Assembly (NCBI RefSeq): GCF_003946885.1
Contig: NZ_RWKQ01000038.1
Location: 1 to 47,461 of the forward strand
From: Specibacter cremeus
GTDB lineage: Bacteria; Actinomycetota; Actinomycetes; Actinomycetales; Micrococcaceae
Direction: 5' to 3'
Length of the DNA stretch: 47,461 bases
The stretch's first letter is position 1. Every line of letters starts with the position of its first letter. A program made the position numbers and the translations under genes. This document shows positions 17,236 to 24,936 of this stretch, in pieces. The notes under the pieces are model-generated. The model worked only from the letters and a program-made list of their open reading frames with translations, did not search any database and was not told the DNA's origin.

Positions 17236-18339
17236 ATGAGCAACTGGGACCTCCTGGACGAGTCGTTGCGCCCCGCCGTGGCCGCAAGCGTGGCCGAATA
17301 CGAACGCATCCGCCCCGCGCTGGAGACAGTGACCGCGGAGATGGAGTCCCGGGTCCGGGCCGTGTTCGACGACGCCGAGGAGAAGCCGCTGTTCGTCACG
17401 AGCCGGACCAAGACGGTGGAGTCGTTCCGGGAGAAGGCCGCGCGCATGGTGGAGCAGACCCCGGGCGCGGTCCCGGCGTTGCAGTTCCCGGACCCGCTGC
17501 GGAACCTCATCGACCTGGTGGGCGTTCGCGTCATCACGACGCTGCTGGGCGAGAATGCGACCGCGGCCAACCTGATCAAGCGCCAGCGCGCCATCTTCGA
17601 CTGCCGCGGCGACCGGGAGAAGGACATCGGCTCGATCGAGTCGGGCACGTACGGGTACTCCAGCCGGCACCTGATCCTGCGCAGCATCCAGAACGACGTC
17701 GTCAAGGCCTACCAGCAGGTCGTGGACCCGGCGGCGAAGCCGAACGGCAGCTACTTCTTCGAGGTGCAGATCCGCACCGTCTTCGCGCACGCGTGGAGCG
17801 AGATCGAGCACGACATCCGCTTCAAGGCGCAGGACCCGCGCGCGTGGAGCCCATACTTCGACCGGCAGTTCACCGCCACGGCCGCCATGCTCGAAACGGT
17901 GGAGGCGGCGTTCTCGGAGCTGCATGAGCGGTATGAGGAGGTGACGAGCTTCTGGGACGAGGACGGCGAGGGCGACGTGCCACTGACACCCAACCGCATC
18001 AAGGCGATCTGGCAGACCCTCCTGCCGCACGTGGACAGGAAGTCCGACGACGACTGGGGCTGGGCGGCCGAGCTGTTGGCGGCGCACGGACTCAAGCGGA
18101 CCATCGAGCTGGCCGGCCTGCTGCAGCCGCAGGCCATCAGCAATGTCCGCAAGGCCCTCGACCACAGGTATTCCCCCGGCCCGGACCGGCTGCTCGACGA
18201 CCTGCTGCTGTGGCGGTTCGGCCAGGCGCACATCGACCTGACCGCCGAGGACGCCGCGGACGAGAACACGCCCCGCCGGGACAGCCTGCACCGCCGGCTG
18301 GCCCAGATGCGCCGCTACCGGGAGGCCAACGGTGATTGA
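17236..18339 (+). CDS. RelA/SpoT-domain alarmone synthetase
   Basis: Protein of 367 aa with a (p)ppGpp synthetase domain (about 50-200) and no hydrolase (HD) domain. Conserved elements are SRTKTVESFREKAARM, LIDLVGVRVI, the GYSSRH nucleotide loop at 140-145 and FEVQIRTVFAHAWSEIEH at 175-192. That last block matches the family's EIQIRT-x-WAEIEH signature. A 160-residue C-terminal region of unknown type follows, making it longer than typical small alarmone synthetases. It would make (p)ppGpp from ATP and GTP/GDP. Its stop codon is formed by the first bases of a dispersed repeat. Confidence 0.87.
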   Translation: MSNWDLLDESLRPAVAASVAEYERIRPALETVTAEMESRVRAVFDDAEEKPLFVTSRTKTVESFREKAARMVEQTPGAVPALQFPDPLRNLIDLVGVRVITTLLGENATAANLIKRQRAIFDCRGDREKDIGSIESGTYGYSSRHLILRSIQNDVVKAYQQVVDPAAKPNGSYFFEVQIRTVFAHAWSEIEHDIRFKAQDPRAWSPYFDRQFTATAAMLETVEAAFSELHERYEEVTSFWDEDGEGDVPLTPNRIKAIWQTLLPHVDRKSDDDWGWAAELLAAHGLKRTIELAGLLQPQAISNVRKALDHRYSPGPDRLLDDLLLWRFGQAHIDLTAEDAADENTPRRDSLHRRLAQMRRYREANGD

Positions 18340-18505
18340 GCTTGTCGGTGATTGAGCCTGTCGAAATCCCGGCCTCGCCGAGCTCGACCGCCGGTGATTG
18401 AGCTTGTCGAAATCACTGGGCATGCCTGGTCTCGACAAGCTCGACCGCCGACGAGCTCGACCACCGGGTCTCGACGAGCTCGACCACCGGCAGGCTCAAC
18501 CAGCC
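18332..18505. repeat. Cluster of degenerate TCTCGACAAGCTCGACC repeats
   Basis: Several head-to-head copies of GGTGATTGAGCTTGTCG and TCTCGACAAGCTCGACC arms, some truncated. The cluster starts at the alarmone synthetase stop codon and ends where the duplicated aldehyde dehydrogenase tail begins. Confidence 0.85.
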
Positions 18506-18663
18506 GGGGCGTCGTTCACGCGCTGCGGCACGCCCAGCGGGTTCGCGTCCTGCAGGGCGCCGGGCAGCAGGCCCCGCCAGTAGTCGGTGGGGGCATCGTC
18601 TTCGACGGCGTCGGGGTCACGGTTGCTCTCGGGATCGGGGATACCGAAGAAGGATCCGATTCG
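18496..18663 (-). pseudogene. Chimeric relic: unknown tail fused to duplicated ALDH 3' end
   Basis: An open stretch of 55 codons without a start. Its last part (18514-18571) copies the 3' end of the semialdehyde dehydrogenase gene at 19929-19986 with one mismatch in 58 bases, encoding LLPGALQDANPLGVPQRVN. In front of it, in the same frame, is an unrelated acidic stretch, FGIPDPESNRDPDAVEDDAP then TDYWRG, bounded upstream by a stop. It looks like a recombination joint, not a working gene. Confidence 0.75.
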
Positions 18664-18696
18664 TCACTTACGCCAACGGCCGCTTCATGGACCTTC

Positions 18697-18801
18697 ATGG
18701 CGACCCACCTATCACGAGCAGCCTTTTCCTCGTCGGTTTCCTTCGGTGAGCACGCATTGACGATCAGCCCGATGACGCCAAGAGGGACGGCTAAGAGTAT
18801 C
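18697..18801 (-). pseudogene. Start-less fragment, possible transporter tail
   Basis: A minus-strand frame following a stop codon reads LAVPLGVIGLIVNACSP then KETDEEKAARDRWVAMKV. A hydrophobic stretch followed by a charged tail like this is typical of the C-terminus of a membrane transporter. It has no good start and shifts frame relative to the relic at 18496-18663, so the two may be parts of one decayed gene. The family was not recognised. Confidence 0.35.
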
Positions 18802-18997
18802 TAGCATCCGCATCCTGCACCTGAATTGTTGTTCGCCGTACATACGATCTCTGTCGTATCCAGCGTCACGGCGGAAGTCGCCCTGCAACCACTGTCGACG
18901 ATCGGCGTCTGGCAGTCAGAAGTATGAGGCACTGATCCTCAACCTGACCCGGCGAATCAGGGAGCGGGGATCCAGTCGTAACATGGCCAGGACGAAA

Positions 18998-19078
18998 GCC
19001 GTGTTCTCCGTGTGGCACAACGTCTCCGGGGCGATCGTCGCCGCATGGCTGGCCCGCAAGCCGCTGCCGGCCGGGTAG
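18998..19078 (+). pseudogene. Relic of bile acid:sodium symporter (BASS) C-terminus
   Basis: This short plus-strand frame ends in AVFSVWHNVSGAIVAAWL and a stop at 19076-19078. FSVWHN-I/V-SG is the hallmark of the last helix of bacterial BASS (ASBT-like) transporters, so this is the final 5-10 percent of such a gene. The sequence before it (from the ATG at 18983) is not BASS-like, so the rest has been lost. Confidence 0.7.
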
Positions 19079-19101
19079 GCATTGCCCGTCGGCCGGCTCG
19101 A

Positions 19102-19368
19102 TCAGCGAGGTTTGTACACATCAGCGCGGTGGTCGATGCGGAGGACTTCGACGACCGCCGTCTCATCGTTGATGGAGTAGATGACCCGGTACGGCCCTCG
19201 ATGAGCCGAATGGTATCCGGCCAGCTCCCGTCTGAGGGCTTTGCCTACACGCCGTGGATTCTTCGAAAGATCGCCGTACATGAACTCAACGATCGCCCGC
19301 ACAATTCTTGGTGGGACGCGTTGCAGGTCCCGGCGAGCAGCCGGCGAAAGGATTATCCCATACGCCAC
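19102..19368 (-). CDS. RelE/ParE-family toxin
   Basis: Type II toxin of 88 aa, coded directly after its antitoxin. The sequence has the RelE pattern: an early LSPAARRDLQRVP helix, then KNPRRVGKALRRELAGY, GPYRVIYSIND and VVEVLRIDHRADVY at the end, with the basic residues expected for ribosome-dependent mRNA cleavage. The GTG at 19368 lies five bases after the antitoxin stop and gives a normal length. The frame is open further upstream inside the antitoxin, but that part is not toxin-like. Confidence 0.9.
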   Translation of the reverse strand: MAYGIILSPAARRDLQRVPPRIVRAIVEFMYGDLSKNPRRVGKALRRELAGYHSAHRGPYRVIYSINDETAVVEVLRIDHRADVYKPR

Positions 19369-19373
19369 CGGCG

Positions 19374-19655
19374 TCAGGAACGGCGTTTGGGAACGCCGAA
19401 TTCGCGCCGGATTTCCGTCTCCGAGATCCCCCGACCCTCGGCAATGTCCCGGCGCGCTTCGCCCAGATCCTGCCGGATGTTCGGTTGTGAAAGCCAGAAA
19501 AGCGTCTCCTGCAAGGATTCCCATTCATCGGTCCCGATGATCACCGCCGCCGGGCGGCCGTTCTTGGTAATCACGACTTCCTCATGAGTCAAGGACGCGG
19601 CATCGACAAGCTCCGAGAGCTTGGCCTTCACGGTGGACAACGGAAGTGTCTGCAT
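19374..19655 (-). CDS. Phd/YefM-family antitoxin
   Basis: Antitoxin of 93 aa. The N-terminal DNA-binding fold reads MQTLPLSTVKAKLSELVD, then VVITKNGRPAAVIIGTDEWESL, both canonical for Phd/YefM. The C-terminal third, with DLGEARRDIAEGR, would wrap the toxin. It is expected to repress its own operon. The pair sits in the repeat-bounded scar between the alarmone synthetase and aldehyde dehydrogenase genes. Confidence 0.93.
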   Translation of the reverse strand: MQTLPLSTVKAKLSELVDAASLTHEEVVITKNGRPAAVIIGTDEWESLQETLFWLSQPNIRQDLGEARRDIAEGRGISETEIRREFGVPKRRS

Positions 19656-19726
19656 GCTTCATTCTAGGTCTGAATTATGGTCACACCTGGGTCTGTTGCT
19701 CACACCTCACCTGCTCAAACAGCGGA

Positions 19727-19918
19727 TCTCGCTCCCCAGCCGCTCCCCACCCTCGCAAGCTCGGGCGGGGCCCCTCGCGGCCGTGGGCCCAGGCTCGACC
19801 ACCGACAGGCTCGATCACCGCTGGGTCTCGACAAGCTCGACCACCGACGGGCTCGATCACCGCTGGGTCTCGACAAGCTCGACCACCGACGGGCTCGATC
19901 GCCGACAAGCTCAATCGG
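19727..19918. repeat. Long dispersed repeat plus 42-bp tandem units
   Basis: Positions 19727-19798 are the second copy of the 72-base block at 13177-13248. They are followed by units of CTGGGTCTCGACAAGCTCGA with a 42-base period (19821, 19863) and shorter arms. The array runs up to the end of the aldehyde dehydrogenase gene and fills nearly all of the 255-base gap downstream of it. Confidence 0.88.
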
Positions 19919-21371
19919 CGAGGGCGCCGTTCACGCGCTGCGGCACGCCCAGCGGGTTCGCGTCCTGCAGGGCGCCCGGCAGCAGGTGCGCGGGCAGGCC
20001 CTGGTAGGCTACCGGGCGCAGGAACCGGCCGATGCTGGCCGTGCCGACCGACGTGCTGGTGGGCGCCGTCGTGGCCGGGTACGGGCCGCCGTGCTGCTGC
20101 GCGTACGTGACCGAGACGCCCGTGGGCCACTGGTTCCACAGCACACGCCCGGCCTTGCGGGCCAGCAGCCGGATCAGCTCGGGTGCGATCGCGTCGTCGT
20201 CCTCGCCGTGGATGGTCGCCGTCAGCTGGCCGTCGATGACCCGGGCCACGGCGAGCAGCTCGTCCTCGTCGCGGTACGTGGCCACGAGCGCCGTCGGCCC
20301 GAAGCACTCCGTGACCAGGCCGTCCGGATCGGCCAGCAGCGCCTCGGCCGTGGTGGCGACGAGCGTCGGGGCGGGCGGGGCGTCCAGGCTGCCGTCCGTG
20401 GAGCCCAGCGGCGCCACCGCGTCATGGGCGAGCAGCCCCTGCAGGACCTCCACGTAGCCGGACTGGATCCGGTCGTTGAGCAGCCGGGCCGGGGCGGGTC
20501 GGTCACTGGAGGCGAGCGCGTCGACCATGCCGGATGCGGCCGGCACCAGCAGGATGCCCGGCTTGGTGCAGAACTGGCCGGCGCCCAGCGTGTAGGAGCC
20601 GATGAATTCATCCACGATCCGCGGGCCGCGGGCCGCGGCGGCCGCCTTCGTCACGAACGTCGGGTTCACGCTGCCGAGCTCGCCGTAGAACGGGATGGGT
20701 TCGGGCCGGGACACGGCCAGGTCGAACAGCGCCCGGCCGCCCGGGATGGAGCCGGTGAAGGACCCAGCCTTCACGCGCGGGTCCAGCAGCGCCTCGCGGC
20801 CGGCCTGGGTGCCGAACACGAGCTGCAGCAATCCGGCGGGTGCGCCAAAAGCGTCCAGCGCCCCGGCCGCGACCCGGCCCACCAGCGCGGACAGCCGCGG
20901 GTGCCCCGAGTGGACCTTCACGATCACGGAGCAGCCGGCGGCGAGCGCGGCGCACGTGTCGCCGCCGGCCACGGAAAACGCGAACGGGAAATTGCTGGCG
21001 GCGAAGTTGAGCACCGGGCCCAGCGGCTCCAGCACGCGGCGGATGTCCGGCCGGGCGCCCATGGGCCAGGCATCGTCGGCGTGGTCGATCCGGGCGTCCA
21101 GGTAGCCGCCGTCGTCGAGCATCTCGGCGAACAGGCGCAGCTGGAACGTGGTGCGCGTCAGCTCGCCGGCGAGCCGGCCGGGCAGCAGGTGGGACTCCTC
21201 GGCGGCGACCGGCAGCAGGTCGGAGGCCGCGGCGTCCAGGGCGTCGGCCACGCCGCGCAGTGCGGCCGCTCGGTCCGCGGCGGGCACCTGCGCCCACGCC
21301 GTGGCGGCGGCGTCGGCGCGGGCCAGGATGGCCTCGAGCTCTTCGGGGGTGGTGGGTTCGGTGGTGTTCAT
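19911..21371 (-). CDS. 2-oxoglutarate semialdehyde dehydrogenase (ALDH family)
   Basis: NAD(P)-dependent aldehyde dehydrogenase of 486 aa, of the KGSA-dehydrogenase type that ends hydroxyproline catabolism by giving 2-oxoglutarate. The cofactor region has ASNFPFAFSVAGGDTCAA (125-142), typical of this subfamily. The general base is Glu231 in FYGELGSVNP and the nucleophile Cys268 in GAGQFCTKPG. The C-terminus reads FLRPVAYQGLP then LLPGALQDANPLGVPQRVN. It starts six bases after the D-hydroxyproline dehydrogenase alpha stop, so it is the last gene of that operon. A copy of its final 58 bases lies at 18514-18571. Confidence 0.9.
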   Translation of the reverse strand: MNTTEPTTPEELEAILARADAAATAWAQVPAADRAAALRGVADALDAAASDLLPVAAEESHLLPGRLAGELTRTTFQLRLFAEMLDDGGYLDARIDHADDAWPMGARPDIRRVLEPLGPVLNFAASNFPFAFSVAGGDTCAALAAGCSVIVKVHSGHPRLSALVGRVAAGALDAFGAPAGLLQLVFGTQAGREALLDPRVKAGSFTGSIPGGRALFDLAVSRPEPIPFYGELGSVNPTFVTKAAAAARGPRIVDEFIGSYTLGAGQFCTKPGILLVPAASGMVDALASSDRPAPARLLNDRIQSGYVEVLQGLLAHDAVAPLGSTDGSLDAPPAPTLVATTAEALLADPDGLVTECFGPTALVATYRDEDELLAVARVIDGQLTATIHGEDDDAIAPELIRLLARKAGRVLWNQWPTGVSVTYAQQHGGPYPATTAPTSTSVGTASIGRFLRPVAYQGLPAHLLPGALQDANPLGVPQRVNGALAD

Positions 21372-21377
21372 GCGGTT

Positions 21378-22850
21378 CTACCCTTCGTGTACGTCGTCAA
21401 AGTCAAGTGCGGCCAGCTGCCCCAGCGTCACGGGCGCCGCCAGCGAACGCTTCGCCATCGAGCGCAGGTCGTCGGCCGACGTCGGCCGGTTCGCGAAGCG
21501 CGCGGCGATCTCGGACACGGCGAAGCCGCAGACGCGGCCCTGGCACCAGCCCATGCCGGGGCGGCCGAACGACTTCAGGGTACGCGCGTCCGCCGCGCCG
21601 AGCTCCGTGTGCGCGTCGCACAGCGCGCCGTGCGTGACCTCCTCGCAGCGGCACACGAGCGTCTCCGGCGTGAGCCAGTCCTGCCAGTTCGCGGGGACCG
21701 GGTTGGCGCGGTGCATGGCGACGGCGAACCTGTGCAGACGCGCCCGGTCACGCTGCAGGGCCCGGATCCGGCCCTCGGAAGCCGGACCGCCCGGCGCCGC
21801 CGCGACGCCCAAGGCCTCTGACACGCACAGCGCGGCCAGCTCGCCCTCGAGCACCGCCATGGGCGCCCCGCCCACGCCGGTCGCCTCGCCGGCGACCGTG
21901 ACGCCGGGCGCGGTGCTGGCCAGCCGGTCGTCGACCACGGCGATCAGCGACCCGTCCACGTCCACGGTGGTCTCGGCGCCGGCGGCGAGCACCAGCTCCA
22001 GTTGCGGCGTGAACCCCCAGCCGAGCGCGACGACGTCGCACGCCACGGTCCGCTGCGTGCCGGCGATCGCGGTGCCGTGCGCGTCCACCCTGGAGAGGGT
22101 CACGGACTCCACCCGGTCGGTGCCGTGGATGGCCGTCACGGCGGTGCGGATCTTGTACGGGATGCGGTGCCGGGCCAGCGCCGTGGCGTATTCGACGCCC
22201 TCGAGCGCCTTCGCCGGGGCACGCACCGCGCCCCCGGCGTTGCGCAGCCAGCCGGTGGGGCTGTTGGCCTCGCAGATCGCGGCGACCTTGACGCCGGCGT
22301 GCGCCAGCCCGGTGGCGACGGGCAGCAGGAACGGCCCGGTGCCGGCGACGACGGCGACGCGCCCGGCCGCGGTCCGGTTGCCCTTGAGCAGCGCCTGGAC
22401 GCCGCCGGCGGCCATGACGCCGGGCAGGTCCCAGCCGGGGATGGGCAGTTGCCGGTCGTAGCCGCCCGGGCACAGGATGACGTGGCGCGCGGTCACGGTG
22501 CCGGCGGCCGGAGCCGGATCCGTTGCCGGGGCCAGTCGAAGCACGACGCCGGCGGGCCGGGCTGGTTCGATCAGCCAGACCTGGGTGCCGCGCAGGTATG
22601 TCAGGGTGCCGGTGGTCTCATGGGCGTACAGGCGGGAGCGCAGGTCGGTGAACTCGCGCCAGCCGTGGTGGCCCTCGCCCTCATCCGGCACCGGGTGGGA
22701 TTCGTCCGGGTGCCGCCAGTACTGGCCGCCCGGCTGCGTGCCGGCGTCGACGAGCGCAACGTTCAATCCGGCGTCGGCGGCGTGCACGGCGGCGGACAGG
22801 CCCGCCGGCCCGGCCCCGACGATGGCGACGTCGCAGGCCAGCGTGGTCAT
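21378..22850 (-). CDS. D-hydroxyproline dehydrogenase alpha-like FAD/NAD(P) oxidoreductase
   Basis: Flavoprotein of 490 aa resembling the HcnB/OoxA-type alpha subunit. Dinucleotide motif VAIVGAGPAGLSAAVHA lies at 8-24, a QPGGQYWR patch follows, and a second Rossmann motif lies near VAVVAGTGPFLLPVA. The C-terminal part has a BFD-like [2Fe-2S] site (VCRCEEVTHG and GMGWCQGRVCG). The subunit would pass electrons from the beta subunit. The ATG at 22850 overlaps the gamma stop (ATGA) and excludes a long, GC-shadow N-terminal extension. Confidence 0.88.
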   Translation of the reverse strand: MTTLACDVAIVGAGPAGLSAAVHAADAGLNVALVDAGTQPGGQYWRHPDESHPVPDEGEGHHGWREFTDLRSRLYAHETTGTLTYLRGTQVWLIEPARPAGVVLRLAPATDPAPAAGTVTARHVILCPGGYDRQLPIPGWDLPGVMAAGGVQALLKGNRTAAGRVAVVAGTGPFLLPVATGLAHAGVKVAAICEANSPTGWLRNAGGAVRAPAKALEGVEYATALARHRIPYKIRTAVTAIHGTDRVESVTLSRVDAHGTAIAGTQRTVACDVVALGWGFTPQLELVLAAGAETTVDVDGSLIAVVDDRLASTAPGVTVAGEATGVGGAPMAVLEGELAALCVSEALGVAAAPGGPASEGRIRALQRDRARLHRFAVAMHRANPVPANWQDWLTPETLVCRCEEVTHGALCDAHTELGAADARTLKSFGRPGMGWCQGRVCGFAVSEIAARFANRPTSADDLRSMAKRSLAAPVTLGQLAALDFDDVHEG

Positions 22851-23113
22851 TCGGGGGCCTCCGTTTCCCGGCCCGACCGCAACTCCATGCCGCCCCGCGC
22901 CGGGGTGAGGCAGGCGCGCTGGTTCGCGACGCCGTCGACCATTATCAGGCAGTCGAAGCACACGCCGATGCCGCAGAACAGCCCGCGCGGGCGGCCCGCG
23001 TTGCGGGTGGTGCGCCAGGCGACGACGCCGGCGTCGGTGAGCGCGGCGCCGACGGTCTGCCCGGGGCGGGCGGACAACGGCGCGCCGTCGAAGGTCAGGC
23101 TGAGCTCAGGCAT
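22847..23113 (-). CDS. (2Fe-2S)-binding subunit, D-hydroxyproline dehydrogenase gamma-like
   Basis: Small protein of 88 aa with a single ferredoxin-like [2Fe-2S] domain. Cysteines 47, 52, 55 and 68 fit the C-x4-C-x2-C-x12-C pattern in LFCGIGVCFDC and QRAC. It matches the small subunit (HcnA-like) of three-subunit D-hydroxyproline or opine-type dehydrogenases. The start at 23113 overlaps the beta subunit by eight bases, and its stop overlaps the alpha start. Confidence 0.88.
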   Translation of the reverse strand: MPELSLTFDGAPLSARPGQTVGAALTDAGVVAWRTTRNAGRPRGLFCGIGVCFDCLIMVDGVANQRACLTPARGGMELRSGRETEAPE

Positions 23114-24266
23114 GGAGGGGCTCCTCGAAACGCTCGGGGACAAACGGGGACAGGTCGAGGGCGGGCTGCGCGCCGGTCAGGGACGCCGCAATGAGCGCCC
23201 CGGTGCCGGCGGCCAGGCCGATGCCGGCGCCCTCGTGCCCGCAGGCGTGCCACAGTCCGGGAGCGCGCGGGTCCGGGCCGATGACGGGCAGGTGGTCCGG
23301 GCAGTACGGGCGGAAGCCGAAGTAGCTGCGCAGCGCCAACACGTCGGACAGGAATGGGAACAGCGCGATCGCCTTGCCCGCCATCTCGGCGAGTACCCGG
23401 GGCGAAAACGTCTTGTCGAAGCCCACGCGTTCGCGGCTGGAGCCGATCAGGATGGTGCCCGAGTCGGTGCCCTCCACGACCGGGGAGGTCTGCAGCCCGG
23501 CGTCGGAACTGGCCACGTTGTCCACGTATTCGGCCGCGTACACCTTGTGGTGGACGGTGACGGGCAGCGGTTCGGTGACCATGACGAAGCCGCGGCGCGG
23601 CAGCACCGGGACGGTGACCCGTGCGAGCGCGGCCACGGCGCCGCCCCACGTACCGGCGGCGTTGACGACGCGGGGCGCCGCGATGATGCCGCGGGTGGTC
23701 TGCACTCCCGTCACGGCGTCGCCGGAGCGGACGAAGCCGGTGACCTGGGTGTCCGGGTGGACGGTGGCGCCAAGCCCGCGGGCCAGCCGGAGCAGGTGCG
23801 CCACGACGAGCATGGGTTGCACCTGGGCGTCCTGCGGGTAAAAGGCGCCGCCGGCCATGGCCGGGAACAGGAGCGGCTCAAGACGCAGCAGGTCCGGCCC
23901 GTCCACGAGCTCCACGTCGATGCCGGCGGCGCGCTGGCGCTCGGCCAGGGCGGCCAGGTTCTCCTGCGTGCCGGGCCTGGCGGAAACCACCAGGCCGCCC
24001 TTGGATTCGAACTCCCACAGCGGCCCGAACTCGGCCAGGTCCGTCCGCCACAGATGCTGCGAGTACTGGGCCAGGGCGAGCTCCGGGCCGGCCTCCTTGT
24101 CGGAGACGAGGATGTTGCCCTCGCAGGCGCTGGACGTGCCGCCGGCGATGGCGCCGCGCTCCACGACCGCCACGCGCAACCCGGCCAGCGCGGCGAAGTA
24201 CGCGCACGCGGCACCCGTGGCACCGGCACCGATGACGACGACGTCCGCGGTCGGGGGAAGACTCAT
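23106..24266 (-). CDS. D-hydroxyproline dehydrogenase beta-like FAD oxidase (DAO family)
   Basis: D-amino-acid-oxidase-type flavoprotein of 386 aa, the catalytic subunit expected to oxidise cis-4-hydroxy-D-proline to the cyclic imine. FAD motif VVVIGAGATGAACAYFAA lies at 9-26 and GGTSSACEGNI follows. The C-terminal GHEGAGIGLAAGTGALIA closes the FAD site. Homology to HcnC-like enzymes and the operon context (gamma, alpha and KGSA dehydrogenase) support the assignment over a generic glycine oxidase. The operator-like site at 24270-24290 begins only four bases before the start codon. Confidence 0.9.
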   Translation of the reverse strand: MSLPPTADVVVIGAGATGAACAYFAALAGLRVAVVERGAIAGGTSSACEGNILVSDKEAGPELALAQYSQHLWRTDLAEFGPLWEFESKGGLVVSARPGTQENLAALAERQRAAGIDVELVDGPDLLRLEPLLFPAMAGGAFYPQDAQVQPMLVVAHLLRLARGLGATVHPDTQVTGFVRSGDAVTGVQTTRGIIAAPRVVNAAGTWGGAVAALARVTVPVLPRRGFVMVTEPLPVTVHHKVYAAEYVDNVASSDAGLQTSPVVEGTDSGTILIGSSRERVGFDKTFSPRVLAEMAGKAIALFPFLSDVLALRSYFGFRPYCPDHLPVIGPDPRAPGLWHACGHEGAGIGLAAGTGALIAASLTGAQPALDLSPFVPERFEEPLHA

Positions 24267-24269
24267 GCT

Positions 24270-24290
24270 AGTAGTATGTCACATGCTACA
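24270..24290. promoter_or_regulatory. GntR-type operator candidate, site A
   Basis: 21-bp near-palindrome with core ATGTCACAT (24276-24284) flanked by AGT and ACA at three-base spacing. Inner arms GTAG and CTAC pair perfectly. It lies directly before the D-hydroxyproline dehydrogenase operon, overlapping the expected ribosome site region, so it could act at promoter or leader. Confidence 0.6.
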
Positions 24291-24318
24291 GAGGGATGAC
24301 AGGGGGCATGGGCGCCAG

Positions 24319-24936
24319 TCACCAGCGGACGTCGATGTGGAGTGGGGAACAGAACTCCGTGAGCCACGTCCGATCCGCCTCCAATTCGAACAGCCTGGCA
24401 AATTCCGGGTCGATGGCGAGGTCCTCCTCTGCAACCCGGTCGCCGAAGAACATGTAGGCCCTGTCCGTGTTGCACTTGCCACTCATCCAGGCAACGCCAT
24501 CGAAGCCGGCTTCATGAGCGGCCACGGCCCATTTCACTGTTTCCGGGTACCGGGTCGCGGTTGTCGTGGTGATGTCGGAGGCCTCGACTCGCAGCGCTTT
24601 CAAACCGGTCCCCATGAAAGACGCCAGGACCAGGGCCCGGGAGACCCGGAGTCGTCCCATGACCTTGTCTTGGTAGTCGCGAGGGGTGAGCACGCCGCCA
24701 TTGGCTGGAATGTCATGCAGCAGCGTCTCGCACACGGCCGCCTCGGGAGTGTCCGCGGCGTAGAGGGCCGGGACCACCGGGGTGCCGAAGAACGCGAACC
24801 GTGTCGGACGGCCCACTCCCGGATTGAAACTGTTCACAGCTCGACCCGAGGCGCCGCTCGCGACTCGGTAGATCAAGGCACCCTCCCGCAGGAGGAATTC
24901 CATCGGCGTGAAGTCGCCGCGGGGTCCGACTACCAC
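24319..24936 (-). CDS. RES-domain toxin
   Basis: RES-family protein of 205 aa; characterised members degrade NAD or ADP-ribosylate cellular targets. Seen here are the conserved Arg24 in LIYRVAS, the LYAADTPEAAVCETLLH segment with Tyr59 and Glu70, and GFDGVAWMS near residue 150. The start is the GTG at 24936, which overlaps the antitoxin stop; an ATG at 24903 would remove 11 residues before the domain. It is paired with an Xre-type antitoxin, the usual partner. Confidence 0.85.
   Translation of the reverse strand: MVVGPRGDFTPMEFLLREGALIYRVASGASGRAVNSFNPGVGRPTRFAFFGTPVVPALYAADTPEAAVCETLLHDIPANGGVLTPRDYQDKVMGRLRVSRALVLASFMGTGLKALRVEASDITTTTATRYPETVKWAVAAHEAGFDGVAWMSGKCNTDRAYMFFGDRVAEEDLAIDPEFARLFELEADRTWLTEFCSPLHIDVRW

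Noticed and set aside
18516-18698. Functional 60-residue minus-strand protein at 18516-18698
   Set aside because: It overlaps the duplicated ALDH tail in another frame and has no ribosome site or family resemblance; the region is treated as relics.
23106-24266. Glycine oxidase or sarcosine oxidase
   Set aside because: The tight operon with a [2Fe-2S] gamma subunit, a BFD-containing alpha subunit and KGSA dehydrogenase points to D-hydroxyproline dehydrogenase.
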